DNA of 44,074 nt from Acetobacteraceae bacterium (GCA_003164135.1 PLSD01000051.1:1-44074), one strand, 5' to 3'. Positions 10,147 through 18,367 are shown, counted from the first letter of the stretch. Numbers and translations are program-made. The notes: generated by a model from the sequence alone, not told the origin.

Positions 10147-10719
10147 ATGATGCAGCAGCGCGTCGGGTTTGCCGCGGCGCCAGATCGCCATCACCAGCGC
10201 ATCGGTGACCAGCTGCGCGGTCATCATGGCGCTCATCGACCAGCCGACCACGCAGCGGGAGAAGAGATCGATCACCACCGCCACATACAACCAGCCCTCG
10301 GCAGTTCAGATATAGGTAAAATCAGCGATCCATTTGCGGTTTGGTGCTGCCGCCACAAACTGCCGGTCCAGAACATTTCAGGCAGGAACAGCACTTCGCT
10401 CACCTTTGTCGGCCGGCAAACCTCTGCGCCGAGGACGGGCGCGCAGAGCCTGGGCCCGCATCAACCGCTCAATTCGGTGCAGCCCACAAGCAATGCCCTC
10501 GGCCAGCACATCGTGCCACACGCGCCGGGCACCATAGGTGCGGTCGCTGCTCAGGAATCTGGTTTTGACCAGAGCCCCAACCCCTTCGTCGCTTCAAGCA
10601 CGGGCACTAGGCGGGCGGCATGCCCAGGCATAAAACCCGCTGCGCGAGACATCGAGCGTCTCGCAAAGCAACCGCACCGGCCATATTCCTCGATGCTTTG
10701 CAACGAAGCCGAACTTCAC
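10103..10719 (-). pseudogene. IS3-family transposase OrfB remnant, three in-frame stops, 3' end lost
   Basis: The minus-strand frame reads as an IS3-family OrfB integrase. It begins VKFGFVAKHRG, passes LCETLDVSRSGFYAW, SDRTYGARRVWHDVL and RKWIADFTYI, and ends in [16 protein letters not shown]. The first catalytic Asp (ADFTYI) and the second (HHSDHGSQY) are present; the final Glu region is missing because the fragment stops at about 10103 inside hutD. Three in-frame TGA codons interrupt it: after ARA, after AVPA, and at the Trp expected in DFTYIWTAEG. The frame is otherwise continuous, so decay is by point mutation. Confidence 0.88.
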
Positions 10720-10973
10720 ATCGACTCCTTGGCAAAGTAGGCCGCGGCTTTTTTTAGAATGTCACGCTCCGCCTTCAGCTTGGCGACCTCGCGCCGGAGC
10801 CGTTCAAGCTCCAACTGCTCGGGCTTCATCTGCCCCAGGCCGGGAAAGGCCTGTTGAGGATCCCCCGAAACCTCCTTGGCCGAGCGGCGTAGCACGCCCT
10901 CGCCAACCTCCAGATCACGCGCCGCCTGAACAACCGAAATACCGCGTTCCTTGATCAGGCGAACCGCCTCAAT
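10716..10973 (-). pseudogene. IS3-family OrfA remnant, 5' end cut by an IS21 element
   Basis: The minus strand encodes the C-terminal ~85 residues of an IS3 OrfA: EAVRLIKERGISVVQAARDL, then FPGLGQMKPEQLELERLRRE and LKAERDILKKAAAYFAKESM with its stop. This is the usual HTH followed by a leucine-zipper-like segment. The OrfB start overlaps its stop. The N-terminal codons are missing where an IS21-type terminus (TGTTGATTTCC) begins at about 10974. Confidence 0.85.
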
Positions 10974-11235
10974 TGTTGATTTCCACTGAGATCTGACCCG
11001 GGGGTGGCGGAAATTTTCACTGAGAACTGAACCATGTTTTGACCTCCCCCTGGCTTTGGTCGGAGGACCCAGGAGTGATCGACATGGCGTTATTGAGCGT
11101 AATTCGTCGCTGGCATTTGCGGCAGCATATCCCGATCCGTGAGATTGAGCGGCGGACCGGATTGTCGCGGAACACGATCCGCCAGTATCTGCGGGCGGAC
11201 GCGGTGGAGCCGAAGTTCAAGCTTCCCGACCGGCC
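10974..11235 (+). mobile_element. IS21-family left end with truncated istA
   Basis: The fragment starts with TG and carries two imperfect 22-bp repeats, at 10978-10999 (GATTTCCACTGAGATCTGAC plus CC) and 11012-11033, like the multiple terminal repeats of IS21 elements. A truncated istA follows from ATG at 11084, with HTH residues REIERRTGLSRNTIRQYLRA then EPKFKLPDRP. Similarity to IstA stops at about 11235, where IS630-type sequence begins. istB and the right end are absent. Confidence 0.75.
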
Positions 11236-11490
11236 AACCTCGGCAGCCATAAAAGCCCTGCAGTACGCAAAGCCATCCGCGAGGCTGGCGCCAAACTCCT
11301 ATTCCTGCCGCCCTACAGCCCGGACCTGAACCCCATCGAGCAGGTCTTCGCCAAGCTCAAAACACTGCTCCGCAAGGCCGCCGAGCGCACCGTCGAGGCA
11401 ACCTGGAAACGCATCGGCACATTGCTCAATGAGTTCAAGTCAGAGGAACGCGCAAACTACCTCAGAAACTCAGGGTATGCGTCAAATTAG
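11236..11490 (+). pseudogene. IS630-family transposase, C-terminal fragment
   Basis: The plus-strand frame encodes NLGSHKSPAVRKAIREAGAK, then LLFLPPYSPDLNPIEQVFAK and ends NYLRNSGYASN with TAG at 11488. This is the DDE_3 domain of IS630 transposases, including the last catalytic Glu in NPIE. The N-terminal two thirds, with the first two Asp residues, are missing. Its stop codon overlaps the stop of the convergent P450 gene, so the P450 3' end lies directly at this junction. Confidence 0.85.
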
Positions 11491-12740
11491 GTGAAAGAGA
11501 CTCTAAGCTGGCTGACACCGCGGAAGATGAGCATATGCGTGCGGGCCAGCGGCTTGTCGAGGATTTCGATTTTCGAGAAGCGGGGCAGGAAGATTTTAAA
11601 GAAATGCGCCAGCTCGACCCGCGCGATGTAGTGGCCGATGCAATGATGCAGGCCGGGGCCAAAAGTCATCACATCCGAAAGGTTTGGCCGGAACAGGTCG
11701 AATTTTCCGGGATCGGGGAATTTGGCCGGATCGTGGTTGGCTGAGAGTATCCAGAGAAACACAACGTCGCCCTTTTTGATCTGCTTGCCGTGGAATTCGA
11801 AATCCGTGCCGGCTACTCGGGCCTGGGCGGTGGACATGCCGATGAAGCGGGAGAGCTCCTGCATTGCCACCAGCGGATCGACCTTGCCTTCAAGGAACTG
11901 CTGCACCTGTTCCGGGTGGCTGGCGAAGGCGTTGAGGCCGAGTACCATGGTGTTGACCGTGGTATCATGCCCGGCCGTGAGCAGGATGTGGCAGAAGCCC
12001 AGGATGTCATCCTCGGTGAGCATCTCGTTGGAGGATTCGTCCTTGAGGGTGACGAGCTGGGTCAGCAGATCCTCGCGCGGCTCTACCCTGCGTTTTGCGA
12101 TCTCGGCGCGCACCATGTCGTTCATTTCCGCCATCGCCTGGTTGCAGGCAATGAGCAGTTCAGGCGGCGAGAAAGGCGCGACCAGTGCGGAGGTAATGGC
12201 GCGGGTCCAGTCGCGGACTTTTTCCAGATGGTCCATCGAGAGGCCGACCAGAGTGAGGATGATGCTGGCGGGCAGGTAGTAGGCGATTTCGTTGGCGAAG
12301 TCGCATTCGCCCAGTCGCGCCGCTTTTTCGGTCAGCTCGGCGGAAATGGCGTCAATTTGCGGAATCATGGAGTCCACGAGTTTTTTGCTCAGCGCGCGGG
12401 TGGCGATGCTGCGCAGGCGCTTGTGCGGCGCGCCATCCATATTGACGATCCAGTCCTTGACGCCGCGCTGCAACACCGGAATTTGGGCGTCACGCTCTTC
12501 TTCGGGGATCGAGCGGAAGGCAAACCCCGACAAGCGGACGTTGGAGAAGCGGACATCCTGGAACGCTTCATTGACGGCATCGTAGCCAGTGAGCTGCCAG
12601 CATTGGTTAAGCTCGCTCCAGTAGACGGGAGCCTGCTCGCGCAGCCCGGCCAGAGCGGGCAAGAGTTTCTCGTCCGTGACCATCGACGGATCGCCCATGC
12701 TGAAATCCAGGGCGTCGGGAGCGGTGTTGGTTTTTAACAT
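11487..12740 (-). CDS. Cytochrome P450 (first of two in the cluster)
   Basis: This 417-residue soluble class-I-type cytochrome P450 has the oxygen-activation motif AGHDTT at residues 256-261, the K-helix ExxR as ELSR at 295-298, and the haem loop FGPGLHHCIG with Cys367. Substrate is not evident. It is clearly paralogous to the second P450 at 17126-18367 (shared stretches around HPE, WHGK/FHGK-KKGD and HHCIGH). No ferredoxin or ferredoxin reductase is in the window, so redox partners must come from elsewhere. AAGGATG precedes the ATG. Its 3' end abuts the IS630 fragment, so its last residues may be altered. Confidence 0.93.
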   Translation of the reverse strand: MLKTNTAPDALDFSMGDPSMVTDEKLLPALAGLREQAPVYWSELNQCWQLTGYDAVNEAFQDVRFSNVRLSGFAFRSIPEEERDAQIPVLQRGVKDWIVNMDGAPHKRLRSIATRALSKKLVDSMIPQIDAISAELTEKAARLGECDFANEIAYYLPASIILTLVGLSMDHLEKVRDWTRAITSALVAPFSPPELLIACNQAMAEMNDMVRAEIAKRRVEPREDLLTQLVTLKDESSNEMLTEDDILGFCHILLTAGHDTTVNTMVLGLNAFASHPEQVQQFLEGKVDPLVAMQELSRFIGMSTAQARVAGTDFEFHGKQIKKGDVVFLWILSANHDPAKFPDPGKFDLFRPNLSDVMTFGPGLHHCIGHYIARVELAHFFKIFLPRFSKIEILDKPLARTHMLIFRGVSQLRVSFT

Positions 12741-13083
12741 TTTATTTCATCCTTGTGTGACAGCCGGTACCGCGGTCCAGCCGCACGACGGCGCGCGCGC
12801 GGATGGACCGGCAAGTTGAGGTGTGAAATATCATGAGTAATAGCTCGCATTATACTCGCCATTTATGTTTAGGTCTTGGTTGCATCCGCCGGCCGACGGG
12901 CGATGGCCATGAACAACGTCAGCATGAGCCGTCCTTGTGAGGTTTGCTTTTTCCCCGCGCGTCAACTGGGAGTGTAACCCGTAGAGTGCTTTCCAGTAAA
13001 ACGGAAACATTCGTTTTTTCATTTTACGAGCAATTTCATTAGGTTAATCCAAACCAAACGGTCTAATTTAACGGGACGTTTCT
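12741..13083. other. Intergenic stretch of 343 bp upstream of P450-1
   Basis: No convincing gene is present. The part from about 13000 to 13080 is AT-rich and may hold the promoter for the minus-strand P450 gene. A 7-bp inverted repeat (CGGTCCA at 12773, TGGACCG at 12804) and an imperfect NemR/TetR-like dyad (CAAACCAAACGGTCTA at 13050-13065) are the only structures noticed. A 63-codon frame at 12831-13022 lacks a ribosome-binding site and recognisable similarity. Confidence 0.5.
13050..13065. promoter_or_regulatory. Possible TetR/NemR-type operator
   Basis: On the minus strand the site reads TAGACC-GTTT-GGTTTG, close to the TAGACC-N4-GGTCTA form recalled for NemR-like TetR regulators, with three mismatches in the right half. 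It lies about 310 bp upstream of P450-1 and just beyond the phosphatase stop. No TetR gene is in the window, so this is weak. Confidence 0.25.
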
Positions 13084-13968
13084 CTAGGCCGTCGCGATCA
13101 GGCGTGAGCGCAGGTGTTTCCGCACCGTTGTGTCGAGACCCAGCCCCTCTTCGAAATACCGGGTCATGCTCCCAAAAGTGCTGGTGGCTTCTCTGAACGC
13201 GGCGTGCAGATATTCAGATTTGGCGGCAAACAGGTCTTGGGCGATCGCAGGATCGCCGCCCTGCGCGGTGAAGCGGGCGATGTAGGCCTGGTACTCGGGT
13301 AGGATGTAGTCGTTGGTACGCAGGTAGTCCTGATACACAATGTGCTCTGGCACCCCGAGCAGCGTTAGCAGCGCCGCGGCGCCCCAGCCGGTGCGGTCCT
13401 TGCCGGCGGTGCAATGGAAGAGTTGTGGCCCGGCGCCATTGCTCAAGGCCAGGAACAAGGTGCGGTAGGATTTACGTGCGCTCGGCAGCATTACGAATTG
13501 CTGGTAGGTTTGCACCCCGAAGACGGCCATTTTGCCGTTGCCCAACGCCACGTTGGCTTGCTTCGGCGTGGCGAGCAGTGTGGTGATGTTGGCGGGGATG
13601 CCGCCATTGGCGTCGGCGAGGACGTTGAGCCAGATATCCGCCGGGCCGGGGGGCAATTCGTCGGGCCGTTGTGCGCGTTCGGGCTGGGTGCGTAGGTCGA
13701 ACACCTGGGTAAGGTCCAGCGCCGCCAGTTTTGGCATGTCCTGCGTGGTAACAGGGTGCAGTTTTTCCGAGCGGTAGACGAGACCGCGGCGCACCATTCC
13801 ATGAGGCGTTGGGTAGCCTCCGAGGTCGCGCAAGTTGGGGACCGAGGCGAAACCAAGGCTGCTGCCCGGCGGGGCGGCAACCTCCGCCAAGGCCGTGGAA
13901 TGCCGGCCAAGCGGGAACCCGGCGAGGCCAAGCGGCAAAGCGGCGGCGAGGAAGTTACGTCTTTTCAT
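13084..13968 (-). CDS. Exported tyrosine-protein phosphatase (DSP-like, Tat-type signal)
   Basis: This 294-residue protein of the tyrosine/serine phosphatase family (Y_phosphatase3) has the N-terminal motif VPNLRDLGGYPT, RGLVYRSEKLHP and the P-loop CX5R signature in FHCTAGKDRTGWG. The N-terminus MKRRNFLAAALPLGLAG followed by an ALAEVAAP-like cleavage region looks like a twin-arginine or Sec signal, so the enzyme probably acts in the periplasm. Relatives dephosphorylate phosphotyrosine or phosphoinositides; the substrate here is unknown. It is on the same strand as P450-1, 343 bp upstream of it, so joint transcription is uncertain. Confidence 0.85.
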   Translation of the reverse strand: MKRRNFLAAALPLGLAGFPLGRHSTALAEVAAPPGSSLGFASVPNLRDLGGYPTPHGMVRRGLVYRSEKLHPVTTQDMPKLAALDLTQVFDLRTQPERAQRPDELPPGPADIWLNVLADANGGIPANITTLLATPKQANVALGNGKMAVFGVQTYQQFVMLPSARKSYRTLFLALSNGAGPQLFHCTAGKDRTGWGAAALLTLLGVPEHIVYQDYLRTNDYILPEYQAYIARFTAQGGDPAIAQDLFAAKSEYLHAAFREATSTFGSMTRYFEEGLGLDTTVRKHLRSRLIATA

Positions 13969-14055
13969 TTGGCGATCCTGAAGCGGTGGTCAGCAAACTG
14001 TGCAAATCGATTTTTACCAGGGAAGGCTGGAGGAATTTATGACGGTTCGATGACT

Positions 14056-14680
14056 TCAGGCGGGTGGGCCAAACGCGGCCATCTGTTCCTGCTGGATGGA
14101 TTCGATCAGCCCCCGGAATTCGGGATGCGTGAAAATATAGAATTCGCCGGATTTAACCGCCCGCGCCACGCTCTCGCCGATGGCATCGGGCGAGGAGCCC
14201 TGCGCCAGCGCGGCGGCAAAGGCGGCGGTGTTGGTGGCATCGCGGCTGGAATCGGGCAGATGCTGCTGCGAGCAGCCGCGTGGAGACATAGCCGGGGCAG
14301 AGTACGCAAATGCCGGTACGGCTGCTTTCCAACTCCGAACGCAAGCTCTGCGCCAAGGCAAGGGCTGCGAATTTGGAGGCGCTATAGGCGGCGGTATGCG
14401 CGGTGGCGAGCAGCCCAGCCATGGAGACGGTGTTGACGATATGCGCCTCCTCGCCGCCGGCGCGCATTTCCGGCAGGAAGGTGCGCAGCACGTGCAGATG
14501 TGCGTCCAGATTGATGCCGAACAGCCAGCGCCAAGTCTGCGGGTCGATGTTTTCCACCGGGCCGCCGGCGGCGAACACGCCGGCGTTGTTGCAGAGAATG
14601 CGCACCGGGCCGAATGCCTGCTCCACCTGCTCCTTGGCGCGGGCCCAAGCGGCGGGGTCGGCGGCATCAATAATGGACAT
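14056..14680 (-). pseudogene. Short-chain dehydrogenase/reductase, 5'-truncated and frameshifted
   Basis: The frame from 14680 encodes an SDR core: NNAGVFAAGGPVE, then HIVNTVSMAGLL, the catalytic YSASK (Tyr and Lys) and CPGYVSTRLL. Near 14258-14272, in a GCTGCTGC-type run, the reading frame shifts, and the natural C-terminus continues in another frame (RDATNTAAFAAALAQ to QMAAFGPPA, stop at 14056). The N-terminal ~60 residues with the TGxxxGxG dinucleotide-binding loop are absent; upstream codons show no SDR similarity. It cannot make a working enzyme unless there is a sequencing error plus an unseen start. Confidence 0.8.
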
Positions 14681-14737
14681 TTTGCACTCTCGAATTCCAG
14701 GCCCACGAACGGCACCGGGTAATTTTTTTACAGACGC

Positions 14738-15052
14738 TCAGTGGCAGTAAGGCAACAACCCGCTCACCGGCAGGCCAAACAGCAAAGCAAATTGCAGCAT
14801 CAACCGCGCCGCATGCAGCGAGTATGCGATGTAGAGCGCCAACGGCATCATCACCGCACTTATCGCCAGTTGTGAGCGCAACGGCCGCTCCCACCCCACG
14901 GCAGTCTGCACCGGCGCGGCACCATTCAACCGCCACATCGCCGCATTCGGCCGCTCCACGGCAACTGGCGCAAACCCCAACGCACTGCGCACCGTCCGTG
15001 TAATACGCATCAACAGCCCAAAAATAATCGCCCCGAGAATACAGCAGCCCAT
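14738..15052 (-). CDS. Small membrane protein of unknown function
   Basis: I do not recognise this 104-residue protein. It has a hydrophobic N-terminus (MGCCILGAIIFGLLM), a central polar stretch with several Arg, and a long hydrophobic C-terminal half (LAISAVMMPLALYIAYSL, then LMLQFALLFGLPVSG) that could form two membrane helices. It starts 28 bp after the stop of the linalool-dehydratase-like gene on the same strand, so it is probably co-transcribed with it. It could be a partner of that membrane protein or a truncated remnant. Confidence 0.55.
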   Translation of the reverse strand: MGCCILGAIIFGLLMRITRTVRSALGFAPVAVERPNAAMWRLNGAAPVQTAVGWERPLRSQLAISAVMMPLALYIAYSLHAARLMLQFALLFGLPVSGLLPYCH

Positions 15053-15080
15053 GCTTATAATCCCCTCATCCGCCAGCGCC

Positions 15081-17009
15081 TCAGTTCAGCGCTGGCGAAA
15101 TGGTCACTTCCGTGCGGCCCTCTATCAGCACTTCAATCGCCGCGCCCCCTTGCGCATCGGCGGTAAACATCTGCCCACCGGGTGCCAGCGTGTAGCTCTG
15201 CCCAGGGTGCAGCCGTTCCAACCGCAGCGTCTGCCGGCCATCCGCCCCGCCCGCAGACAGCACCAGTTCCAGTCTCTCGCCATCGCTGAACGCCTTCGCC
15301 ACCAGCACATCGGGATAACTCACCTCCGCCAGCACCGGCCCGGTGAGCGCCCCCGGCGGCGGTCCCTCCAGGATCAGCTTGCGCATATCAAACCGCCGCA
15401 GCAGCCGCCCCATAATAATGGTCGCGTTGTTCACATTGGATGCCTTGGCGTAGGACACCACGCCATCGCGCTCTACCCGCCCAAAGTCCTTATCCAATTT
15501 GCGCAAAATCGCGTCGGCCACCTCCTGGTCGCCCTGTTCGCGCGAGAGCATTAAAAACTGCGCATACAGCCCGGCCTCGCTCTTCTTGTAATTACCGGTA
15601 TCAATCCGGTCATAGGCTTCAGCCGCCAGCGTAATTTCACCATCGGCGCCAAAACTCACGCATTCCTCGCGTGATGCCGCCCAGGTTCGCTTGCTCAAAT
15701 CCGGGAAAAACGGCGAGGCCATCCAGCCCCACATCGCCGCCACATGGTTGCAGGTGTAAACCGGAATCCGAATTCCCAGCGCCGTCATGCGCCCCGCATG
15801 TGGCGAACCGTCAATGCCCATCATTTCCGACATATGCAGCGGCTTCAAATCATGCAGCAGTTTCGGCGCGTAATTCGTCGCGAAAATCCGGTCCGCGGTC
15901 AGATGCGCCATCTGCCCCCACAAATTGCACGCGCTATAGGTCAGGCGGGGCTCGCACGGATACAGCGGCGCGTACACCGCCTCGCGCTGGTTTTGCCGCC
16001 CCGCCTCCAGCACCGTGCGCAAATCGTGTTTAAATACGGTCTTCTCATCCCAACGGAACGTCAGTGACCCCGGCTGCAAATACCGCTGGTCACCGGTCAC
16101 CGCCGTGTACAGCGCGATATGGTTGCTGGAAAAACCGCCAAACATAATGTTGTCCTTGGCGATCGGATCGACACTAAGGCTAAAATTCCCCAGCAAATTT
16201 TCCCACCGCCACCATTTCCACACCATCGGCACGGTCAGCTTGTCAATCAGATTGCGTTGCGCCTGGTTCAAATACCCATGGAAATTCGGCGTGTAGTGGC
16301 ATTGCGAGAGTTGCAGCGCCCACAGCAGATAGTCGATCTGGTAACGCACGGAAGACGTCTGGAACTGCTCGATCACATCGAACCCGGCAAACCCATCCAC
16401 CGGCTGCAAGCCCCGCTCCAGTGCATAGCGCAAATTTGCCAGGTCCGCCGGGCTCATCTCCCGTTCACCCGGTGCGGGTGCGTCCACCGCCCGCGCGCCA
16501 ACAGCCGCCATCGCCGCAGGCAGGTAAACCGCCCGCGCATCGCGCCGCGCGGCCTCCGCCGCCATGGTCCGGCGGCTCAAATACGTGCAACCGGAAAAAA
16601 ACCCCACCGCCAGCACCAGCGCCGCCCAGGGCGACCACCCGGTAATCCGCTCACCCGCCAGCCCACCCGCCAGCGCCGCACTGCCAAACCATACCACCAG
16701 CGGCGCCACGGCATTGGCCATCAAAACCCAGGAGGCGAAAGCCACAAACATCAAGGCCACGGCCAGGGGAAACAGCAGCATCGCCCAGCCGCCATCGGCC
16801 AGAAACCCAGCGCCGGGGCAGATCACCCCCAGCCCGGCCGCCTGCCATCCCGCGGCGGAATGCAACACCAGCGGTGCCACCCCAAGCACCACCAGTAGGG
16901 CATAAACCACCTGCGCACGGCGCCGCAACGGCCCACTCGCCACCGCCGAACCAAACTCCGCCACTGGATAAACCGGGGGCAATTCCCCCGCGGCAACAGC
17001 CATCGACAT
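15081..17009 (-). CDS. Membrane-anchored linalool dehydratase/isomerase family protein
   Basis: This 642-residue protein has about four N-terminal membrane helices (roughly residues 32-52, 75-97, 98-118 and 125-145). A soluble (alpha/alpha)-barrel-type domain from about 185 resembles linalool dehydratase-isomerase (Ldi) of Castellaniella defragrans. Matching blocks recalled from Ldi are DPIAKDNIM...LYTAVTGDQRY (residues 281-310) and CEPRLTYSACN...ADRIFATNY (352-380). The two cysteines Cys352 and Cys361 keep the nine-residue spacing of the Ldi active-site cysteines. The Ldi active-site His region (NIMYKGHLN) reads NIMFGGFSSNH here, so chemistry may differ. Neighbouring P450s and an SDR remnant suggest isoprenoid or tertiary-alcohol metabolism. 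Substrate and reaction are not established. Confidence 0.75.
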   Translation of the reverse strand: MSMAVAAGELPPVYPVAEFGSAVASGPLRRRAQVVYALLVVLGVAPLVLHSAAGWQAAGLGVICPGAGFLADGGWAMLLFPLAVALMFVAFASWVLMANAVAPLVVWFGSAALAGGLAGERITGWSPWAALVLAVGFFSGCTYLSRRTMAAEAARRDARAVYLPAAMAAVGARAVDAPAPGEREMSPADLANLRYALERGLQPVDGFAGFDVIEQFQTSSVRYQIDYLLWALQLSQCHYTPNFHGYLNQAQRNLIDKLTVPMVWKWWRWENLLGNFSLSVDPIAKDNIMFGGFSSNHIALYTAVTGDQRYLQPGSLTFRWDEKTVFKHDLRTVLEAGRQNQREAVYAPLYPCEPRLTYSACNLWGQMAHLTADRIFATNYAPKLLHDLKPLHMSEMMGIDGSPHAGRMTALGIRIPVYTCNHVAAMWGWMASPFFPDLSKRTWAASREECVSFGADGEITLAAEAYDRIDTGNYKKSEAGLYAQFLMLSREQGDQEVADAILRKLDKDFGRVERDGVVSYAKASNVNNATIIMGRLLRRFDMRKLILEGPPPGALTGPVLAEVSYPDVLVAKAFSDGERLELVLSAGGADGRQTLRLERLHPGQSYTLAPGGQMFTADAQGGAAIEVLIEGRTEVTISPALN

Positions 17010-17125
17010 TATCTTTTTCCCCTTGGCGCGCCGGCAATCAGGCCGTGTTTTTAGTTTTCTGCGGCCAGTTTACACGCTTCGGGCTAAATAGTGAACATCT
17101 ATATATTGAACCAGCACACTAAAAG
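17010..17125 (-). promoter_or_regulatory. AT-rich gap upstream of the Ldi-like gene
   Basis: This 116-bp gap between P450-2 (stop at 17126) and the Ldi-like start is AT-rich around 17080-17125 (TGAACATCTATATATTGAACC) and is the likeliest promoter region for the Ldi-like gene and the small membrane gene. No clear -35/-10 pair or operator was resolved. GGGAAAAAG precedes the ATG at 17009. Confidence 0.35.
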
Positions 17126-18367
17126 TCACCCGCGCCGATGAAACCGCACATCCATCTTCGGAATGGCGCGGAACACCCAAACCGGCGAGTAAACCAGCTT
17201 GCGCTCCAACACTTCCACCTGTTCAAAGCGCTTGTAAGTGCGCGAGAAAAACTCATTCAATTGCATCCGCGCCAGCACATGCCCAATGCAATGATGAATG
17301 CCCGGCGCAAACGTCATCGACTGGAACACATCCCGCGAAAAATCCAACACCTCGGGGTTCTCAAACACCCGCGGGTCGCGGTTCGCCCCCGCGATCATCA
17401 GATACACCGCATCGCCCTTCTTCAATTTCTTGCCGTGCCACTCAAAATCTTCCATCACCAGCCGGGTCTGCCCGCCGGACATCGCAAAGTAGCGCATCAA
17501 CTCCAGCACCGCCTTGTCCACGCCTTCCGGGTTGGCCGCAATCTGTGCCCGGTGCTCCGGATGCCGCGACAGCGCCTCCACCCCCATCACCATCGAATTC
17601 AGCGTCGTGTCGTGCCCCGCCAGCAGCAACACCACCGATGACCCCACCATCTCCGCCATCGTCAGCCGGTCGCCGCCATCCACCGCCTGCACCAACCCGG
17701 TGAACACATCGTCTTGCGGATGCGTCCGGCGCTTCTCAATCTCCCGCTCAAACAGCTCGAAAATCTCAATCACCGAGCGCTCACCTGCCGCCAACTGCTC
17801 ATCCGTCGCATTTACCACCGCCAGCGCGCCCAACATGCTCGCCGCCCAGTCTTTCAACTTCGGCAAATACTCCTGCGGCACGCCCAGCAGATGCAAAATC
17901 GTCTTGCCGGTAATCTGCCGTGCAATATCCTCATTGCATTCTGCCGTGCCGCGCGCCTCCATCTCGTCCAGCACCGCCTCGATATTGCCCTGCGCAAAAT
18001 TCCGCACCGATTGCACGACCTTATGGCTAAAAGCCTTGTTCATCAGCGTGCGCATGCGCGTATGCGCCGGCGGATCGGAGTTGATAATCCAGTCGGGCAG
18101 GGACTTCATCAGCGTCGGCATCTTTGCCGCCCGTTCGGGAAACCCTTGCACCACCGTCTCCACCAGCCGCGCGGTGGAAAGCGGCATCCGTCCGCTGAAC
18201 CCTTCCAGAACATCCGCATGCCGCGTCACAATCCAGCCGCGCTGGTGCTCGCTCCAGAACACCGGCTCCGCCTCGCGGATCGCGCTCAGCCGGTCCAGAA
18301 ACCCATTGCCGATCTCCGGCAGCGTGTTGAAATCGAAGTCGAGCGCCCCGCCCGCATGGTCCAGCAT
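17126..18367 (-). CDS. Cytochrome P450 (second of two in the cluster)
   Basis: This 413-residue soluble bacterial cytochrome P450 has the I-helix motif AGHDTT at residues 250-255, the K-helix ExxR as ELMR at 289-292, and the haem loop FAPGIHHCIG with Cys360. It is homologous to P450-1 along its whole length. It lies upstream of the Ldi-like gene on the same strand, and its 5' side faces the divergent haem monooxygenase gene across a gap with an inverted repeat. A role in hydroxylating the same compound handled by the Ldi-like enzyme is plausible but only inferred from proximity. Confidence 0.94.
   Translation of the reverse strand: MLDHAGGALDFDFNTLPEIGNGFLDRLSAIREAEPVFWSEHQRGWIVTRHADVLEGFSGRMPLSTARLVETVVQGFPERAAKMPTLMKSLPDWIINSDPPAHTRMRTLMNKAFSHKVVQSVRNFAQGNIEAVLDEMEARGTAECNEDIARQITGKTILHLLGVPQEYLPKLKDWAASMLGALAVVNATDEQLAAGERSVIEIFELFEREIEKRRTHPQDDVFTGLVQAVDGGDRLTMAEMVGSSVVLLLAGHDTTLNSMVMGVEALSRHPEHRAQIAANPEGVDKAVLELMRYFAMSGGQTRLVMEDFEWHGKKLKKGDAVYLMIAGANRDPRVFENPEVLDFSRDVFQSMTFAPGIHHCIGHVLARMQLNEFFSRTYKRFEQVEVLERKLVYSPVWVFRAIPKMDVRFHRRG

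Noticed and set aside
10103..10719. TGA readthrough or selenocysteine in the IS3 OrfB frame
   Set aside because: The three TGA codons fall where ordinary residues are expected (Trp in DFTYIWTAEG, for example), there is no SECIS-like hint, and the gene lacks its 3' end, so it is a pseudogene.
10147..10740. A long plus-strand frame after hutD
   Set aside because: The minus strand reads as IS3 OrfB here; the plus-strand translation has no meaningful domains.
12831..13022. A 63-codon minus-strand frame (MKKRMFPFYWKALYG...)
   Set aside because: No ribosome-binding site, no recognisable similarity, and it covers the likely promoter of P450-1.
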